Origin: Candidatus Blautia faecipullorum
GTDB lineage: Bacteria; Bacillota; Clostridia; Lachnospirales; Lachnospiraceae
DNA length: 59,040 nucleotides
Reading direction: 5' to 3'
Assembly: GCA_019115125.1 (NCBI GenBank)
Contig: DXEG01000056.1
Location: forward strand, 1-59,040
Shown: in pieces, positions 42,038-51,870 of the stretch
Layout of the letters: each line of letters opens with the position of its first letter
Position numbering within the stretch: position 1 is the stretch's first letter
Program-made: the position numbers and the translations under genes
Notes under the pieces: model-generated
What the model was told of the DNA's origin: nothing
Databases searched by the model: none
The model's input: only the letters and a program-made list of their open reading frames with translations

Positions 42038-43054
42038 TCAAACTTTATTCATGTCTTTGATGGAAGCTCCCTTAAACAGAATTCCGTTTATGGTGTAGCG
42101 TTCGATCAGAGTGGTTTTTGGATGCTCGATAAGCTCCACCAGCTTCTCAGCGGCAGTTCGGCCTATAGCGGCTGTATCCTGACAGATTGTGGTAAGCTTG
42201 GGCTCCAGTATCTGGGCGATATTGATTCCGTCATAACCCGCAATGGAAATATCCTCCGGAATCCTCAGACCTCTTTCGCGGATTTCATTAATGCAGCCGA
42301 TAGCCGCGAAATCGTCCGGGCAGAAGATACAGGTGGGCGGATCCTTCAGATCCAGAAGCTGAGCGGTGCGTTCCGCCGCTTCGTCCGCGTTCCGGTACGG
42401 CGCCTGAAGAACATATTCGTCAGGAACCTCTATGCCGAATCTCTTTAAGGTGCGGTAAAAGCTGCTCAGCCTGTTTTTTGTGACGGCGGTATCATCGCCG
42501 TGGATATAGGCGATCTTCTTATGTCCCTTTCGAAAAGCGTAGGTGACCAGTTCCTCCATACCCTGAACATTGTTGGATACGACAGCGATTTTGCCGTCGC
42601 ATACATGATCGATCGTAACAATGGGAAGCTCTGAGCGGAGCAGCTCCTGTATCTCGTCTGTATAGAAGTTGACACAGGCAACGACCACGCCGTCTACGCC
42701 TCTGTAACGGCAGTGCTCATAGTAGCTCATTTTCTGGCCGGAGATATTCCCACTTGAAAATGTGATGTCATACCCTTTTTCCTCTGCTGTTTTTTTGAAG
42801 CTTTCCAGCACATGGTTAAAATAATCATGGGTCAGTCCGCTTCTGGATTCGTCCACGAACAAAACTCCGATGTTATGGCTTCTGTTCGTTTTTAAAGCCC
42901 TGGCCGAGGAATTAGGCAGATATCCCAGCTCTGAAGCTGTTTTCTGAATCAAATTTCTTGTTTCCTCGCTGATATCCGAGTAGCCGTTCAGTGATTTGCT
43001 GACTGTAGCTACAGAGACATTGCAGCGTCTGGCAATTTCTTTCATTGAAACCAT
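42038..43054 (-). CDS. LacI-family transcriptional regulator
   Basis: A 338-residue LacI repressor. The N-terminal helix-turn-helix and hinge are MKEIARRCNVSVATVSKSLNGY ... TASELGYLPNSSARAL. The sugar-binding core contains NIGVLFVDES, GVVVACVNFY, FCPDDFAAIGCI and ISIAGYDGINIAQILEPKLTT. It is located upstream of the importer genes on the same strand and divergent from the GH94 gene. Two AAAACGTTTTCGT operator-like sites, at 43092-43104 and 43244-43256, lie in the shared intergenic region, consistent with autoregulation and control of GH94. Confidence 0.93.
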   Translation of the reverse strand: MVSMKEIARRCNVSVATVSKSLNGYSDISEETRNLIQKTASELGYLPNSSARALKTNRSHNIGVLFVDESRSGLTHDYFNHVLESFKKTAEEKGYDITFSSGNISGQKMSYYEHCRYRGVDGVVVACVNFYTDEIQELLRSELPIVTIDHVCDGKIAVVSNNVQGMEELVTYAFRKGHKKIAYIHGDDTAVTKNRLSSFYRTLKRFGIEVPDEYVLQAPYRNADEAAERTAQLLDLKDPPTCIFCPDDFAAIGCINEIRERGLRIPEDISIAGYDGINIAQILEPKLTTICQDTAAIGRTAAEKLVELIEHPKTTLIERYTINGILFKGASIKDMNKV

Positions 43055-43091
43055 AGGCTAGCCTCACTGCTCTTTATTCCTTTGTTTTCCT

Positions 43092-43104
43092 AAAACGTTT
43101 TCGT
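43092..43104. promoter_or_regulatory. LacI-type operator 1
   Basis: AAAACGTTTTCGT is centred on the palindrome AAAACGTTTT, 38 bases upstream of the lacI-type gene. It is identical to the second site 152 bases away. It could also be read as a catabolite-responsive-like element, since the core is similar. Confidence 0.65.
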
Positions 43105-43243
43105 GATTTAACTATAGTCTATTTTGAATGATAATTCAATAGATATCATAAAATTTTTGTGCAATTATTAAGATTTCGTCCTAATTAACAAATGATAGCT
43201 TTTGTGTTTTGATAGATTCACTAAAATATCAGCGAAATTATAG

Positions 43244-43256
43244 AAAACGTTTTCGT
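43244..43256. promoter_or_regulatory. LacI-type operator 2
   Basis: A second AAAACGTTTTCGT, within GAAAACGTTTTCG, lies 9 bases upstream of the -35 box of the GH94 promoter. Spacing to site 1 would allow looping by a LacI-type dimer pair (inference). Confidence 0.65.
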
Positions 43257-43265
43257 AACTATTTC

Positions 43266-43294
43266 TTGCTTTTTTCTGCATTTTTTTTTATACT
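43266..43294 (+). promoter_or_regulatory. Promoter of the GH94 gene
   Basis: A -35 box TTGCTT (43266-43271), 17 bases, then a -10 box TATACT (43289-43294). The leader to the start codon is ~210 bases and contains a 7-base hairpin (GCGTCTG ... CAGACGC) near 43351-43370. No gene is visible in it. Confidence 0.65.
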
Positions 43295-43511
43295 GTAATC
43301 ATCAGATATTAAAGACTCGTCCAGCTTCTATTTCTATATTTCCTTTGGACGGCGTCTGCGCGGACAGACGCTGACATCTGTACTTAGTCGTTTTCGTTTT
43401 GTTTTCCTGAATTCGTTTATAAAATTTCAGATACAAAATGTTTTTTTGCCGGAAACAGTACGTCTTTTTCCGTAACAGATATAATAACAACGTGTTAAGT
43501 GGAGGACAGCC

Positions 43512-45947
43512 ATGAAGTATGGATATTTTGATGATGAAAAAAAGGAATATGTGATCACAACGCCGGAGACTCCGTTGCCGTGGATCAATTATCTCGGTTC
43601 TCAGGATTTTTTCAGTCTGATCTCCAATACCTGCGGAGGCTACAGCTTTTATAAGGACGCGAAGCTCCTGAGAATTACCAGATACCGCTATAATAATGTT
43701 CCTGCGGATTCCAACGGCAGATATTACTATATAAAGGACGGGGATGTGATCTGGAATCCAGGATATATGCCGTCGGCCTCACCGCTGGATTTCTATGAAT
43801 GCCGGCACGGTCTGGGATACAGCAGATTTCGCGGGGAGAAGAACAGACTGTCGGCAGAGCTTCTGGCCTTTGTGCCGGTGGAGGACGCCTGTGAGATCAA
43901 CAGGCTTACGCTGAAGAATAATTCCGCAGAAGAAAAGACAGTCTCACTGTTTTCCTATGTGGAGTTTTGCCTGTGGAACGCCATGGACGATATGACCAAT
44001 TTTCAGAGAAATCTCAGTATAGGAGAGGTGGAGATCCAGGGCAGCGCTGTTTATCACAAAACGGAATACAGGGAGCGGCGGCGCCATTACAGCTTTTTTT
44101 CAGTGAACCGGGAGATCGACGGATTTGATACAGACAGAGACGCCTTTCTGGGAGTGGGCCGCGGGAACGGCAGGCCTCAGGCGGTAGAAAAAGGCCGCTG
44201 TACAAATTCGGTGGCCAGCGGATGGTATCCTATCGCCAGTCATCAGATCAATATTACCCTCGAGCCGGGAGAAGAGCAGGAGTTCATTTTTCTCCTGGGA
44301 TACTGTGAAAATCCGGCGGAGCAGAAATGGGAGGCTCCCGGTGTGATCCGCAAGGACGGAGCTCTGGAAATGCAGAAAAAATACGCTTCAGGACAGCAGG
44401 TGCAGACCGCCTTTGACGAACTCCGCGAATACTGGGAGAGACTTCTTTCCCGTTTCCTCGTAAAAACAGAGGATCCTCATGTGAACCGTATGGCGAATAT
44501 CTGGAACCAGTATCAGTGCATGGTTACGTTTAATCTGTCGCGTTCCGCCTCCTACTATGAATCCGGGACAGGGCGGGGCATGGGGTTCCGGGATTCCTGC
44601 CAGGATCTTCTGGGCTTTGTGCATCTTGTGCCGGAAAGAGCCAGGGAGAGGATTCTGGATATCGCGGCCACACAGTTTGAGGATGGAAGCGCTTACCACC
44701 AGTATCAGCCTCTGACAAAAAAAGGAAACATGGATATCGGCAGCGGCTTCAATGACGATCCGCTCTGGCTGATCGCCGCTGTGGCCGCTTACCTCAGAGA
44801 AACAGGGGATTGGGGCATCCTTGACGAGCAGGTAGCCTTTGACTGTGACAAAGAAAAGGCACAGCCTCTGTATGAGCATCTGAGACGCTCCTTTGAATTC
44901 ACCTGCGGCCATCTGGGACCTCACGGTCTTCCTCTGATCGGAAGGGCGGACTGGAACGATTGTCTGAATCTGAACTGCTTCTCGGAAGAGCCCGGGGAGT
45001 CTTTCCAGACCGCGGGACCCTCGGAGGGTCCTGTGGCGGAGTCTGTGTTTATCGCGGGAATGTTTGTAAAATACGGGAAAGAGTTCGCGGAGATTTCCCG
45101 GAGGATGCGCCGGGCGGAGGAGGCCCGCCGGGCGGAGGAAAAGACGGAGGAGGTATACCGGGCCGTACTGAAGGCAGGCTGGGACGGAGAATGGTTCCTT
45201 CGGGCCTACGACGCTTTTTCCGAAAAGGTGGGATCCCGTGAATGTGAGGAAGGAAAAATCTTTATTGAGCCCCAGGGCTTCTGTGTAATGGCGGGGATCG
45301 GCGTAGAAGAAGGGCTGGCTCAAAAAGCCCTTGACGCGGTGAAGGAGCGCCTGGATACGAAGTACGGCATCATGCTCCATCAGCCGGCTTATACGACGTA
45401 TGATCCGAAGCTGGGGGAGATTTCCTCGTATCCGCCGGGATACAAAGAAAACGCCGGGATCTTCTGTCATAATAATCCCTGGATCTCCATCGCGGAAACC
45501 GTGATCGGAAGAGGCGGCAGGGCCTTTGAGGTATACCGGAAGACCTGTCCCTCTTATATTGAAAATATCAGCGAGATCCACCGCACGGAGCCCTACGTTT
45601 ATTCTCAGATGATCGCGGGCAGGGACGCGGTGAGACACGGCGAGGCGAAAAACAGCTGGCTTACCGGAACGGCGGCCTGGACCTTCGTAGATCTCTCCCA
45701 GGCCATTCTGGGGATACAGCCGGATTATGACGGGCTTTGCGTGGATCCGTGCGTGCCGAAGGATTTCGGGGATTTTTCCGTTGCGCGTGTTTACCGGGGA
45801 GCTGTGTACCAGATAGAGATCCGCAATCCGCGGAATGTGGAAAAGGGCGTTCTTTATATGGAGATCGACGGCGAAAGAATTGATGGCGGACACATTCCCT
45901 TCCGGGAGGGGAAAAGCAGCTATCATGTGACGGTGCATATGGGCTGA
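43512..45947 (+). CDS. GH94 disaccharide phosphorylase (cellobiose phosphorylase-like)
   Basis: An 811-residue enzyme of the length and pattern of cellobiose phosphorylase. The N-terminus [21 protein letters not shown] ... [22 protein letters not shown] is the family's beta-sandwich opening. The (alpha/alpha)6 barrel carries [17 protein letters not shown] and [12 protein letters not shown], where the catalytic acid Asp lies. It cleaves a beta-linked glucosyl disaccharide with phosphate to glucose-1-phosphate and a sugar in the cytoplasm. The start follows GTGGAGGAC. It is divergent from the LacI gene and importer that presumably control and supply its substrate. Exact linkage specificity is not readable from sequence. 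Confidence 0.9.
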   Translation: MKYGYFDDEKKEYVITTPETPLPWINYLGSQDFFSLISNTCGGYSFYKDAKLLRITRYRYNNVPADSNGRYYYIKDGDVIWNPGYMPSASPLDFYECRHGLGYSRFRGEKNRLSAELLAFVPVEDACEINRLTLKNNSAEEKTVSLFSYVEFCLWNAMDDMTNFQRNLSIGEVEIQGSAVYHKTEYRERRRHYSFFSVNREIDGFDTDRDAFLGVGRGNGRPQAVEKGRCTNSVASGWYPIASHQINITLEPGEEQEFIFLLGYCENPAEQKWEAPGVIRKDGALEMQKKYASGQQVQTAFDELREYWERLLSRFLVKTEDPHVNRMANIWNQYQCMVTFNLSRSASYYESGTGRGMGFRDSCQDLLGFVHLVPERARERILDIAATQFEDGSAYHQYQPLTKKGNMDIGSGFNDDPLWLIAAVAAYLRETGDWGILDEQVAFDCDKEKAQPLYEHLRRSFEFTCGHLGPHGLPLIGRADWNDCLNLNCFSEEPGESFQTAGPSEGPVAESVFIAGMFVKYGKEFAEISRRMRRAEEARRAEEKTEEVYRAVLKAGWDGEWFLRAYDAFSEKVGSRECEEGKIFIEPQGFCVMAGIGVEEGLAQKALDAVKERLDTKYGIMLHQPAYTTYDPKLGEISSYPPGYKENAGIFCHNNPWISIAETVIGRGGRAFEVYRKTCPSYIENISEIHRTEPYVYSQMIAGRDAVRHGEAKNSWLTGTAAWTFVDLSQAILGIQPDYDGLCVDPCVPKDFGDFSVARVYRGAVYQIEIRNPRNVEKGVLYMEIDGERIDGGHIPFREGKSSYHVTVHMG

Positions 45948-46067
45948 GACGCGGGGCGTTATTCCGTGATAAGAACGGCAAAAAGCGGGCATGATATCAG
46001 AGTACCCGGCAATCAGCCGCAGATACGCGGCTTTGCGGGAAAATTCAGGAAAAAGGAGGATCTGGTC

Positions 46068-46373
46068 ATGCCTGCTGTAAATATCACAGGTAATAATTTT
46101 CAGGAAGAGGTGCTGGCTTCCGATAAGCCTGTACTTCTGGATTTCTGGGCGCCCTGGTGCGGGCCCTGCCGGGAGCTGGGGCCTGTGGTGGAGGAGATCG
46201 CAAAGGAGCGTTCCGACGTCAAGGTAGGAAAGGTCAATGTGGATGAAGAACAGGAGTTGGCAAAGCAGTTCCGCGTCAGGAGCGTTCCCACTCTCATGAC
46301 CTTTCGCGGCGGAAAAGTCACCGGTCAGTCCGCCGGAGTAAAAACCAGGGAGCAGATTATGGAAATGCTGTAG
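46068..46373 (+). CDS. trxA: Thioredoxin
   Basis: A 101-residue thioredoxin of normal length. The start MPAVNITGNNFQEEV follows AAGGAGGATCTGGTC. The active site FWAPWCGPCRE and the cis-Pro loop VRSVPTLMTF are intact. It reduces protein disulfides in the cytoplasm. It follows the GH94 gene by 120 bases and could be co-transcribed with it, though the functions are unrelated. No thioredoxin reductase gene is near. Confidence 0.93.
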   Translation: MPAVNITGNNFQEEVLASDKPVLLDFWAPWCGPCRELGPVVEEIAKERSDVKVGKVNVDEEQELAKQFRVRSVPTLMTFRGGKVTGQSAGVKTREQIMEML

Positions 46374-46459
46374 GAGGAGCGGCGGTCCCCAAAATCATAT
46401 TTATCATTTTTCTGTTTATGGGCTTGTCTTCCATGTAATCAAAAACCGGAACAGAAGGG

Positions 46460-46488
46460 ATTGCATTATACAGGGGGATTGGCTATAA
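46460..46488 (+). promoter_or_regulatory. Promoter of the surface-glycan operon
   Basis: A -35 box TTGCAT (46460-46465), 17 bases, then a consensus -10 box TATAAT (46483-46488). It lies 50 bases before the first glycosyltransferase gene. The operon continues to about 58573 with short gaps. Confidence 0.75.
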
Positions 46489-46538
46489 TGGGAGATGTGA
46501 AAATAGGCAGATTATAAACATGTTGAAAAGGAGAAATT

Positions 46539-47801
46539 ATGGTTTTTTGGACTGCCATAAAAAATAGACTAAGAAGGATTCTGCCTGGCAGCATGTCTTA
46601 CCTGGATAAAAAATTCAAAACTCTGGACAGTAAATTCAAAGATCTGAATACCAAATTCAAAGGCTGTGATAATAAGCTGAAGGTTCTGGACGACAGATCC
46701 CGTGAACTGGATCAGATGAATAGACGCCAGGAAAAGCTTCTTCAGGAAATCCGACAGGCGAACCAGGCTCAGGCGAAGGCCATAGAAGATCTGAAGCGGT
46801 ATGTGGATCAGGAGCTGCAGCGCCGCGACGACTGGGGCAAACGGGCGGAGGAGATCCGGAGGACAGCGGGAGACCGTCCGGTCTGGGTGATCAAATGCCC
46901 TGCGCCGGAGGGGGCGGAAAAGATTCGCTGGGGCGATTATGCCTATGCGGAGGCTTTGAAAAAATATCTTGACCGTTTGGGAATATATACTGTGATAGAC
47001 CCGAAGGAGGACTGGGGCTGCGAGGAAAAAGCGGATGTTGTTATCGCTTTTCGCGGATGCCATTTTTATCGTCCTGACCGCAGAAACAAGAACTGCCTGT
47101 ATATTATGTGGAATATCAGTCATCCGGAAATGGTGACGCCGGAAGAGTACGAACTGTATGATATTGTCTGCATTTGTTCTTATCACTATGTAAAGGAAGT
47201 GGCGAAGCAGGTCAAGGTACCTGTGCTTCCTCTTTTACAGTGTACAGATACGGAGCTGTTTCATCCGGCGGAGAAAGAGCCGGAGACCTATGACCATGAG
47301 TATGTTTTTATTGGAAATTCCAGAGGGGTGGCAAGACGCTGCGTTGTGTGGGCTGCTCAGGATAAGCTCCCTTTGAAAATATGGGGCGGCGGCTGGGCAA
47401 AGATTCTGGGAGACAACCGAACCATTGTCCAGGAACCATCCGTAGAAAACAGCCAGATTCCCGATATATACCGTTCGTCCAGGGCTACTTTGAACGATCA
47501 TTGGAAGGACATGCTGGAGTGTCATTTTGTCAACAATCGTATTTTTGACGCTCTTGCCTGCGGCCTTCCCGTTATTTCAGACTGCAGTGATGAACTGAAG
47601 GAGATTTTTCCCGACGCAGTTCTTTACTATGAAACGAAAGAGGATTTTGATAAGTGTATCCAGACTCTTGAGACAGACTATGCTTCTGTGAAAGCGAAAG
47701 TCATGGCTCAGTGGCCTCTGATCAAAGAAAAATATTCTTTTGAGACCAGAGCCAAAGAGCTGGTGGAAATTGTGGAGAAATATGGAAAGAAAAACGAATA
47801 G
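46539..47801 (+). CDS. CgeB-like glycosyltransferase with N-terminal coiled coil
   Basis: A 420-residue protein. Residues ~20-95 form a coiled coil with at least four near-perfect heptads (DKKFKTL, DSKFKDL, NTKFKGC, DNKLKVL), encoded by a 21-base DNA repeat. The rest is a GT-B glycosyltransferase of CgeB / glyco_trans_1_2 type, with YVFIGNSRGVARRCV and the nucleotide-sugar region FVNNRIFDALACGLPVISD. The start follows AAAAGGAGAAATT. It probably works at the membrane assembling the surface glycan; the coiled coil may scaffold partners. The next gene overlaps by 20 bases. Confidence 0.85.
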   Translation: MVFWTAIKNRLRRILPGSMSYLDKKFKTLDSKFKDLNTKFKGCDNKLKVLDDRSRELDQMNRRQEKLLQEIRQANQAQAKAIEDLKRYVDQELQRRDDWGKRAEEIRRTAGDRPVWVIKCPAPEGAEKIRWGDYAYAEALKKYLDRLGIYTVIDPKEDWGCEEKADVVIAFRGCHFYRPDRRNKNCLYIMWNISHPEMVTPEEYELYDIVCICSYHYVKEVAKQVKVPVLPLLQCTDTELFHPAEKEPETYDHEYVFIGNSRGVARRCVVWAAQDKLPLKIWGGGWAKILGDNRTIVQEPSVENSQIPDIYRSSRATLNDHWKDMLECHFVNNRIFDALACGLPVISDCSDELKEIFPDAVLYYETKEDFDKCIQTLETDYASVKAKVMAQWPLIKEKYSFETRAKELVEIVEKYGKKNE

Positions 47802-49782
47802 GAAACAGATATTCCTGGGACTGATTCTGCTTTTCTTTCTGACGGCAGCCTGTGTGGTGGTATACAAGGCGCAGATCCGGGAGAAACTGGAAGAACCTGT
47901 AGAGTACACCATGATGACGGAGCATAAGGATACGGCGGAAATCGTTCTTTCCGGAGAATGGCCGGAATTTTACGAAACTTTTCAGTGCAGGGTTCCCGAG
48001 CTGAGGAGTTTCAGTCTTGAGCTGACCGGAAAAAAGGTAATTGATGAAGCCAGTCTGGTTATGACGCTTTATGATGTGGATACAGAGGAAATTTATTACC
48101 AGGCGGAAAAGTCTGTGAGAGCTGTTCTGGATTCCCGTGTCCAGGGCAGAGCGGGATTTACGCTATCGGAGCCTGTCCGGGATTCAGCGGGCAAAGAGTT
48201 ATGCCTTGTCTGGAAACTGGAAAATGCGGGAACCACCTCTGTTCACCTGACTTCTAACCAGAAGCAGGTGATAGTATCCTCGTTCAATGCTCTGGAAGGG
48301 AACAGAACCAATGTGATCTACAGCCTTTCCTATGGAGACAGTCAGTGTCTGTTTGTGCTGTATGTTCTCCTGTGCGGCCTGCTGCTGCTGTTTGCAGCTA
48401 TATGCTGGTGGATGATCGTCATAAAACAGATGTCTGTGGAGCGGTTTTTTGTTCCCATGGCTCTGTTCCTGGGAATGATTTTTCAGTGCCTCATCACAGT
48501 GGGCGGCGTGCCGGATGAACCGGGGCATCTGGATACGGCATATAAATATTCTAATAAACTCTTATTTGTGGAGGATACGGGAAGTTCCCATACCATCTAT
48601 AAACGTGTCTGTGACGCGGAAATGAGTGATATGCTTGCCAATGGCCTGGAAAGCAATTCTTATTATCAGCTTATGACGGATACCTTCAGAAGCCCGGATC
48701 ATACAGATCTCACAGAGGTGAGCTATGTGGATTCCACGAATCTGGTGCCGGGGATTGTTTATTTCCCCGCGGCTCTGGGAATCACAGCGGGGCGTCTTCT
48801 GGGGCTGTCAGCTATGCTGACTCTGCAGCTTGCCAGAGTTTTTAATTTGATTTGTTTTGTGCTTCTGGCCTGGACGGCTGTCCGTCTGCTTCCCTTTGGG
48901 AAAAACCTTCTGGGAATGACGGCAATGCTGCCCATAGCGCTGCAGCAGGGAGCTTCTTTTTCCTATGACGCCATTGTAAACGGAGCGATGCTGGTATTTG
49001 TCGCTCTTTGTTTCAGAATGGGATCGAAAAAACAAAAAGAAAAGCGGGAGATTCTTCTTGTTGTTTTTCTGGCAGCATTTACGGCAGTGGCAAAGGGAGG
49101 AGTTTATCTTCCGCTTCTGCTTCTGGTGCTACCGGCTTTTCTGAAAAGCTGCGATATAAGAAAGGCGGAGAAAAAGAAAGTAATTTTGTGGTTTGGTTTC
49201 GGTCTGGCGGCAGCGATTCTTCTGGCGGCAGTGGCCGCGGTGAAATTTATGCCTGTATTTCAGACATTTATGGGGGGCGCCGGACAAAGCGGTGGTAACG
49301 CTGCATATACGATTCCTTATCTTGCACGGCATCCGCTGAAAATTGTTTATCTCTACTGGAATACGATTATGGAAGAAGGGGATGTGCTTCTTCAGGGATT
49401 GTTGGGAGGCGTTCTTTCCTGGCTGGATATCAGAACGAACTGGATCTTCCAGCTTATATTTTTGGTTTGTCTCCTTTTGGCGGCTAATCGAGAGAAAGAC
49501 CGGTACCAGGGAGGCCGGAGAGGGAAACTGCTGATTGTGGTATCCTGCGGTATTTCTGTGGTACTTATTATGATGTCCATGCTGGTGGGATATACAAAGA
49601 TGGGCGCCGATTATATTCAGGGTCTCCAGGGCAGGTATTTCCTTCCTCTGGCGTTTCCGCTCTTCTGCCTGACGGCAAACCGGATGGTACTGGTGCGGAA
49701 AAATCGGGGAGCCTGTATCTGGATGACAATGATGGCTACGGAGGTTCTGCTTGTTCTGCAGGTGGCGGCCATGGTGGGATAA
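47782..49782 (+). CDS. DUF2142 polytopic membrane protein
   Basis: A 666-residue membrane protein. The start MERKTNRKQIFLGLI is preferred to an in-frame start 14 codons upstream. One N-terminal membrane segment is followed by an extracytoplasmic beta-rich domain (~40-180), then about 10 membrane segments. The DUF2142 signatures are PDEPGHLDTAYKYSN and LPIALQQGASFSYDAIVNG. The family resembles GT-C enzymes that use lipid-linked sugars outside the membrane. Within this operon it likely transfers or modifies sugars on the exported glycan. Confidence 0.85.
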   Translation: MERKTNRKQIFLGLILLFFLTAACVVVYKAQIREKLEEPVEYTMMTEHKDTAEIVLSGEWPEFYETFQCRVPELRSFSLELTGKKVIDEASLVMTLYDVDTEEIYYQAEKSVRAVLDSRVQGRAGFTLSEPVRDSAGKELCLVWKLENAGTTSVHLTSNQKQVIVSSFNALEGNRTNVIYSLSYGDSQCLFVLYVLLCGLLLLFAAICWWMIVIKQMSVERFFVPMALFLGMIFQCLITVGGVPDEPGHLDTAYKYSNKLLFVEDTGSSHTIYKRVCDAEMSDMLANGLESNSYYQLMTDTFRSPDHTDLTEVSYVDSTNLVPGIVYFPAALGITAGRLLGLSAMLTLQLARVFNLICFVLLAWTAVRLLPFGKNLLGMTAMLPIALQQGASFSYDAIVNGAMLVFVALCFRMGSKKQKEKREILLVVFLAAFTAVAKGGVYLPLLLLVLPAFLKSCDIRKAEKKKVILWFGFGLAAAILLAAVAAVKFMPVFQTFMGGAGQSGGNAAYTIPYLARHPLKIVYLYWNTIMEEGDVLLQGLLGGVLSWLDIRTNWIFQLIFLVCLLLAANREKDRYQGGRRGKLLIVVSCGISVVLIMMSMLVGYTKMGADYIQGLQGRYFLPLAFPLFCLTANRMVLVRKNRGACIWMTMMATEVLLVLQVAAMVG

Positions 49783-49830
49783 AGCCGCGGAAGATATGCG
49801 TGATAAGCGTAAGATAAAAAGGAGAAGATC

Positions 49831-50517
49831 TTGAAATTACTGATAATCATTCCGGCTTATAATGAGGCGGAATCTATTGAGCGGGTCATAGACAATTTAA
49901 TAAAAAACTATTCCTGGTACGACTATGTCGTTATTAACGACGGATCCACAGATGATACCAGAAAAATCTGCTCCCGCAGAGGATTTAATTTCATGGATCT
50001 GCCTGTGAATACGGGACTTTCGGGAGCCATTAAGAGCGGGATGCGCTATGCGAATTATTATGGCTATGATTATGTTCTTCAGCTTGACGGGGATGGACAG
50101 CATGATCCCGGATACATTGAGTCCATGATCAAAAAAATGGAGGAAACGGACTGTGATATTGTAATTGGTTCCCGGTTTAAGACAGAGCGCAAGCCTTTGA
50201 CCTCCCGTATGATCGGCAGTCAGATCCTCACGGCGGCAATCTGGATGACTACCGGAGGGAAATACATAGGAGATGTCACCTCCGGGATGCGTCTTTTTAA
50301 TAAAAAGATGATCAAACGTTTTGGATACGATATTCATTACAGCCCGGAACCGGATACTCTGGCATATCTATTGAACCGGGGAATAAAGATCCAGGAGGTT
50401 CAGGTGCAGATGCGGGAAAGAACTGCCGGGGTCAGTTATCTGGATTTTAAAAATTCCATATGGTACATGATAAAAATGCTGTTTTCTATTCTGTTGTTCC
50501 AGTGGTTCCGCAGATAA
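49831..50517 (+). CDS. GT2 polyprenyl-phosphate glycosyltransferase (DPM1-like)
   Basis: A 228-residue GT-A enzyme starting with TTG after AAAGGAGAAGATC. It opens KLLIIIPAYNEAESIERVI, with NDGSTDDT at the nucleotide site, the metal-binding DGDGQHDP and the acceptor region VIGSRFKTERK. It would load a sugar on undecaprenyl phosphate at the inner face of the membrane, feeding GT-C type enzymes such as the preceding DUF2142 protein. It is paired with the DUF2304 gene 16 bases downstream, a common neighbour. Confidence 0.92.
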   Translation: MKLLIIIPAYNEAESIERVIDNLIKNYSWYDYVVINDGSTDDTRKICSRRGFNFMDLPVNTGLSGAIKSGMRYANYYGYDYVLQLDGDGQHDPGYIESMIKKMEETDCDIVIGSRFKTERKPLTSRMIGSQILTAAIWMTTGGKYIGDVTSGMRLFNKKMIKRFGYDIHYSPEPDTLAYLLNRGIKIQEVQVQMRERTAGVSYLDFKNSIWYMIKMLFSILLFQWFRR

Positions 50518-50533
50518 GTAAAGGAGAAAAGAT

Positions 50534-50992
50534 ATGTCAGATACGCTGCGTGTCCTGCTGTTAGTTGCCGCGCTTGTGACAGGAGGCTGGATCGTCTATA
50601 AAATCCGCAAGCTGCAGGTGAAAATGCAGGATGCTATATTCTGGGTTGTTTTTGCTGTGATTCTTTTTTTGTTGGGAGTTTTTCCCCAGGCCTGCTTCTG
50701 GCTGACAGAGCGTCTGGGTATTATGTCGCCCGCAAATCTGGTTTTTCTGGTAATTATATTTCTTCTGTTAGAAAAGGTTTTTACTCTGTCCATCATTGTT
50801 TCCCAGCTTGAAGAAAAAATTTCCGTGCTTTCTGCGGAGGTGGCGCTGCGTTCCAACGCTGTGGAAAAACGGCTGGACAAGGATGAAAAAAATCTCGCTG
50901 AGATCAAAAAAGGCACAGGGTGTGTTTCTCATTGTGTGGAAAAGAAGGACATCACTGACAGCGGGAACGGCGCCGGAAAAGAAACAGAATAG
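50534..50992 (+). CDS. DUF2304 small membrane protein
   Basis: A 152-residue protein with three membrane segments (LRVLLLVAALVTGGWIVY, AIFWVVFAVILFLLGVF, ANLVFLVIIFLLLEKVF) and a C-terminal coiled coil (LEEKISVLSAEVALRSNAVEK). DUF2304 proteins usually sit next to DPM1-like glycosyltransferases, as here, and may help flip or present the lipid-linked sugar. The function is not proven. The start follows AAGGAGAAAAGAT. Confidence 0.85.
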   Translation: MSDTLRVLLLVAALVTGGWIVYKIRKLQVKMQDAIFWVVFAVILFLLGVFPQACFWLTERLGIMSPANLVFLVIIFLLLEKVFTLSIIVSQLEEKISVLSAEVALRSNAVEKRLDKDEKNLAEIKKGTGCVSHCVEKKDITDSGNGAGKETE

Positions 50993-51030
50993 GCCGGTTT
51001 TGAAAACGGCAGAACAGGGAGACAAGAAGA

Positions 51031-51858
51031 ATGAAAAAAATGAAGTCTGCGGGAAAGGGCCGTTACGGCCCGGAAGCTCACACCTTTGCGGTCTGTGCTT
51101 ACGGCGAGAGTCCATATTTGGAGGAATGTATCTGTTCACTGCTGGATCAGAATCTAAAAAGCCGTATTATTATCGTTACCTCCACGCCGAATGTGCATAT
51201 TGCCTCTATAGCAGAAAAGTACAGTCTTTCTATGTATGTTAATACCGGAGAAAAGGGGTTGGCCGGCGACTGGAATTTTGCTTATATGTGCGCGGATACG
51301 CCTCTGGTAACTCTGGCTCATCAGGACGACCGGTATTACAAAAACTATACAGAGGATGTACTGGCGGTATTGAATTCCTGCCGTCATCCTCTTCTTGCGT
51401 TTACGGATTACAATGAACTGAGAGAGGGGCATACCGTAGCGTCCAACCGTCTTTTGAAAGTGAAGCGCACGATGCTGTTTCCGCTGAGATTTCATTTTTT
51501 CTGGGGGAGCAGATTTGTCCGCCGGCGTATTTTATCCCTGGGGAATGCAGTCTGCTGCCCAAGCGTGACTTTTGTTAAGAGCAACCTCCCCGGATTTTAT
51601 TTTCGGAATAATATGAAAAGCAATATAGACTGGCAGGCATGGGAAGAGGTTTCCAGAAAAAAAGGCGGGTTTGCGTATACGGCTTTTCCGGGTATGGAAC
51701 ACCGTATCCATCCGGATTCTACCACTTCAAGCCTTTTGGAAGCAAAGGAACGGCGCAGGGAGGATCTTCAGGTTCTGCGCAGCTTTTGGCCGGGATGGAT
51801 GGCCGGGATTATCGAACATTTTTATCAGAAAGCGGAGAATTCCAACGAACTGCGGTGA
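51031..51858 (+). CDS. GT2-type glycosyltransferase
   Basis: A 275-residue cytoplasmic GT-A protein. TFAVCAYGESPYLEECICSLL is the usual GT2 opening, and LVTLAHQDDRYYKNYTE holds the metal-binding acidic motif. The start near GGGAGACAAGAAG is clear. It is co-directional with the flanking genes (gap of 12 bases to the next). The sugar and acceptor are unknown; it would extend the surface glycan. Confidence 0.85.
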   Translation: MKKMKSAGKGRYGPEAHTFAVCAYGESPYLEECICSLLDQNLKSRIIIVTSTPNVHIASIAEKYSLSMYVNTGEKGLAGDWNFAYMCADTPLVTLAHQDDRYYKNYTEDVLAVLNSCRHPLLAFTDYNELREGHTVASNRLLKVKRTMLFPLRFHFFWGSRFVRRRILSLGNAVCCPSVTFVKSNLPGFYFRNNMKSNIDWQAWEEVSRKKGGFAYTAFPGMEHRIHPDSTTSSLLEAKERRREDLQVLRSFWPGWMAGIIEHFYQKAENSNELR

Positions 51859-51870
51859 AGGAGAAGGATC

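Noticed and set aside
44388-45992. 534-codon minus-strand frame opposite the GH94 gene
   Set aside because: Antisense shadow of a clear GH94 enzyme; no recognisable domain or ribosome binding site.
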